Part shown: one piece after another, positions 62,538-64,000 of the stretch
Numbering within the stretch: the first letter of the stretch is position 1
How the letters are laid out: each line of letters opens with the position of its first letter
NCBI RefSeq assembly: GCF_000015725.1
Contig: NC_008825.1
Location: 2,976,001 to 3,040,000 of the forward strand
Length of the DNA stretch: 64,000 nt
Source of the DNA: Methylibium petroleiphilum PM1
Lineage (GTDB): Bacteria > Pseudomonadota > Gammaproteobacteria > Burkholderiales > Burkholderiaceae_C
Reading direction: 5' to 3'
The notes under the pieces: model-generated
Database searches by the model: none
What the model was told of the DNA's origin: nothing
The model's input: only the letters and a program-made list of their open reading frames with translations
Program-made: the position numbers and the translations under genes

Positions 62538-62765
62538 TCAGCGCCTAGTGAACGCGTCCTGCAGTTCTCCGGGCAGGGTATCGATTTCTTCCTCGCTCAC
62601 TTCCAGCCCGCGACGCAGATCAAACGACGAATGCAACCAGTGATCGTCGGTCTGGGTGTCGTCCTGCTGAACAGCGCGGAGTTCAACAGCGCTCCGATCT
62701 GTCCGGGTTTTGGGTGGATGCAGAGTGAAATGCCGAGACTTGGCCCCGAAATCGAAAGTTGCCAT
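62538..62765 (-). CDS. Small hypothetical protein
   Basis: A 75-residue acidic-ended protein beginning MATFDFGAKSRHFTLH, with DDHWLHSSFDLRRGLEVSEE and DTLPGELQDAF. No known domain is recognised. Support: ATG with AGGA upstream, ordinary amino-acid make-up, and an unusually AT-rich stretch behind it (62785-62855) that may be its promoter. It is convergent with the tRNA gene. It could still be chance. Confidence 0.5.
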   Translation of the reverse strand: MATFDFGAKSRHFTLHPPKTRTDRSAVELRAVQQDDTQTDDHWLHSSFDLRRGLEVSEEEIDTLPGELQDAFTRR

Positions 62766-62891
62766 GGCGAACCCCGTCCTGCGAAATCGCGTACATAAGG
62801 TTACATCTATGCTGGGGGCGTGGTAATTCCCATTTTTAGTTAAAGGTTATAGGCCATCTTCGCCGGCCGCAACGATGCCGCTCCTGGAGAG

Positions 62892-63164
62892 CTATCGGAG
62901 CGTCGTCCAATGGACATCGACGCTCGTCGATCGATCATCATCTTCGAACCGAGGCCCAACGGTCAGGTCGCCTGACCCAGGAGGCACCGGTTCAGCACAA
63001 CGGTCGATGAAGTGGCGCAATTCAGACTCCATAGCCGGCGTGAACCCATCGCGCATCTGCATCACGATGGCCTGCTCGATCGCCAGACGCATGTCCGGAG
63101 GCAAGTGCCGCCCCGCCAGGAGCGTGGTCAGCAACTCGTGCGCGCGTTGTTCGAAGCCACTCAT
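62892..63164 (-). CDS. Small hypothetical protein
   Basis: A 90-residue candidate starting MSGFEQRAHELLTTLLAGRH, helical in its first 55 residues, then a polar tail (RFEDDDRSTSVDVHW). An upstream extension to 63335 is Arg/Pro-rich and looks non-coding. No known family. It follows the GGDEF gene on the same strand at 192 bp. Confidence 0.4.
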   Translation of the reverse strand: MSGFEQRAHELLTTLLAGRHLPPDMRLAIEQAIVMQMRDGFTPAMESELRHFIDRCAEPVPPGSGDLTVGPRFEDDDRSTSVDVHWTTLR

Positions 63165-63355
63165 TCTCGGATCACGGAACGTCTGCAGGGTCGGCACGCC
63201 AGGAGAGTCTCGACGAAGGCTGGGCCGCGCCGGGGCCACGATCGGCACGACCGCAGCGCTGGATTGTCCGCCTCGGCAGGACAGGGCGTCCGAACGAACT
63301 AGGGGGTCCTTCGCGGGCCCCGCTCGGCCGCGCAACGAGCGCCGCGGGCAGTAGA

Positions 63356-64000
63356 TCAGGCGGCGCAGGTGCGGTTCTTGCCGCTGTGCTTGGCCTCGTA
63401 CAGCGCCTCGTCGGCGCGCTCCAGCGATTGCTCGAGCCGTTCGCCGGGCCGGTAGAGGCTGACGCCGGCCGAGAAGGTCACGAACACCTGCCCCTGCTCA
63501 TCGCTCATGAACAGCTCCGCGCTGAGCGTACGCTGCACGCGGGTGAGCACGCGCTGCGCCTCGTCGAGCGGCGTGCCCGGCAGCAGCACCACGAACTCCT
63601 CGCCACCGTAGCGCGCCAGTGTGTCGCCGGGGCGCAGCGCCTGCGCGACGCGGTGCGTCAGGAACTGCAGCGCCGCATCGCCGCTCGCATGGCCCAGCCG
63701 ATCGTTGAGCTTCTTGAAATTGTCGATGTCGATCAGCGCCACGGCGAGCGTCGCGCCCTCACCCTGTGCAGCCCGCTGGTTCTTGGCCTGCTCCGTCTCG
63801 AAGGCCTGCTGCAGGCCGCGGCGGTTGGCGATCTGCGTCAAGGGGTCCGTGGACACTTCGTCCGACAGCCGACGGATCTCGTCCTCCAATTCGACCACCC
63901 GCGCCTGCATCTCGGCCGATCGGCTGTGCTCCAGAGCCAGTCTGGCCTGCGCCTGGCTGACCCCTTCGTGCACTGCCCGGCTTTCAGCCACCATCTGTCG
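63356..64000 (-). CDS. GGDEF diguanylate cyclase, N-terminus outside the window
   Basis: The frame is open to the right edge, so the protein is longer than the 214 residues seen. A coiled-coil helix (MQARVVELEDEIRRLSDEVS) leads to a GGDEF domain: STDPLTQIANRRGL, IDIDNFKKLNDRLGH and the active site GGEEF. RPGD lies five residues before GGEEF, fitting the RxxD product-inhibition site. It should make c-di-GMP from GTP; the sensing part is missing here. Confidence 0.9.
   Translation of the reverse strand, partial: RQMVAESRAVHEGVSQAQARLALEHSRSAEMQARVVELEDEIRRLSDEVSTDPLTQIANRRGLQQAFETEQAKNQRAAQGEGATLAVALIDIDNFKKLNDRLGHASGDAALQFLTHRVAQALRPGDTLARYGGEEFVVLLPGTPLDEAQRVLTRVQRTLSAELFMSDEQGQVFVTFSAGVSLYRPGERLEQSLERADEALYEAKHSGKNRTCAA

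Noticed and set aside
62445-62798. Plus-strand ORF of 117 codons
   Set aside because: It runs through the tRNA-Ser gene and is not plausible as protein.

Overview
The window is GC-rich DNA of a beta-proteobacterium, most likely order Burkholderiales (Rubrivivax/Leptothrix/Ideonella/Hydrogenophaga-like). This is inferred from protein character and gene order, such as pyrG-kdsA-eno-ftsB, cysE-trmJ-suhB, psd, and a Ralstonia-eutropha-type hox cluster. Genes are dense and often joined by ATGA stop/start overlaps. Nearly all very long opposite-strand reading frames are high-GC shadows.

Layout. Positions 1-2.6 kb: the C-terminus of a class II fructose-bisphosphate aldolase, creA, a degenerate HD-domain protein and psd. 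Positions 2.6-33.4 kb, all on the minus strand and so read right to left: a complete H2-oxidation system. It starts with the O2-tolerant membrane-bound hydrogenase (hoxK, hoxG, hupE, hoxZ). An unusual HigA-like regulator follows, then the maturation genes hoxM L O Q R T V and hypA B F C D E. After one unknown gene come hoxX, the regulator hoxA and the H2-sensing hydrogenase hoxB-hoxC. A nickel module follows: nikR, a TonB receptor, nikK-L-M-Q-O and a second TonB receptor. The H2-signalling kinase hoxJ comes last. In R. eutropha the order is hoxA-B-C-J-N; here the nickel module sits between hoxC and hoxJ, and no hoxN is seen.

Positions 33.7-40.4 kb: lldD, a bufferin-type copper peptide cluster (bufA-bufB-bufC) and a TRAP transporter. 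Positions 40.4-56.7 kb are housekeeping: pmbA, darP, mog, cysE, trmJ, suhB, mutS, an orphan Anbu proteasome-like gene, a hydrolase, pyrG, kdsA, eno, ftsB, a PnuC/NR-kinase salvage pair and trmB. Positions 56.9-59.2 kb hold an unusual repeat lipoprotein with Pro-Ala linkers and a TbpB-like C-terminus. The window ends with an SDR, a CorC-type protein, apaH, tRNA-Ser(UGA), two small hypotheticals and a truncated GGDEF protein.

How it works together (known families plus inference). HoxBC senses H2 and signals through HoxJ to HoxA, which should activate hoxK from a sigma-54 promoter. TonB receptors and NikKLMQO bring in Ni2+, which HypA/HypB deliver to the large subunit. HypCDEF and HoxX make the Fe(CN)2CO ligands, HoxX being the aerobic CO source. 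HoxM cleaves HoxG, HoxL/V/O/Q/R/T handle O2-protected assembly, and HoxZ passes electrons to quinone. Both TonB receptor genes carry a matching GTAWGA-N15-TCATAC operator, the probable NikR site. Because hoxJ lies 22 bp behind one receptor gene, nickel status may also set the level of the H2-signalling kinase.
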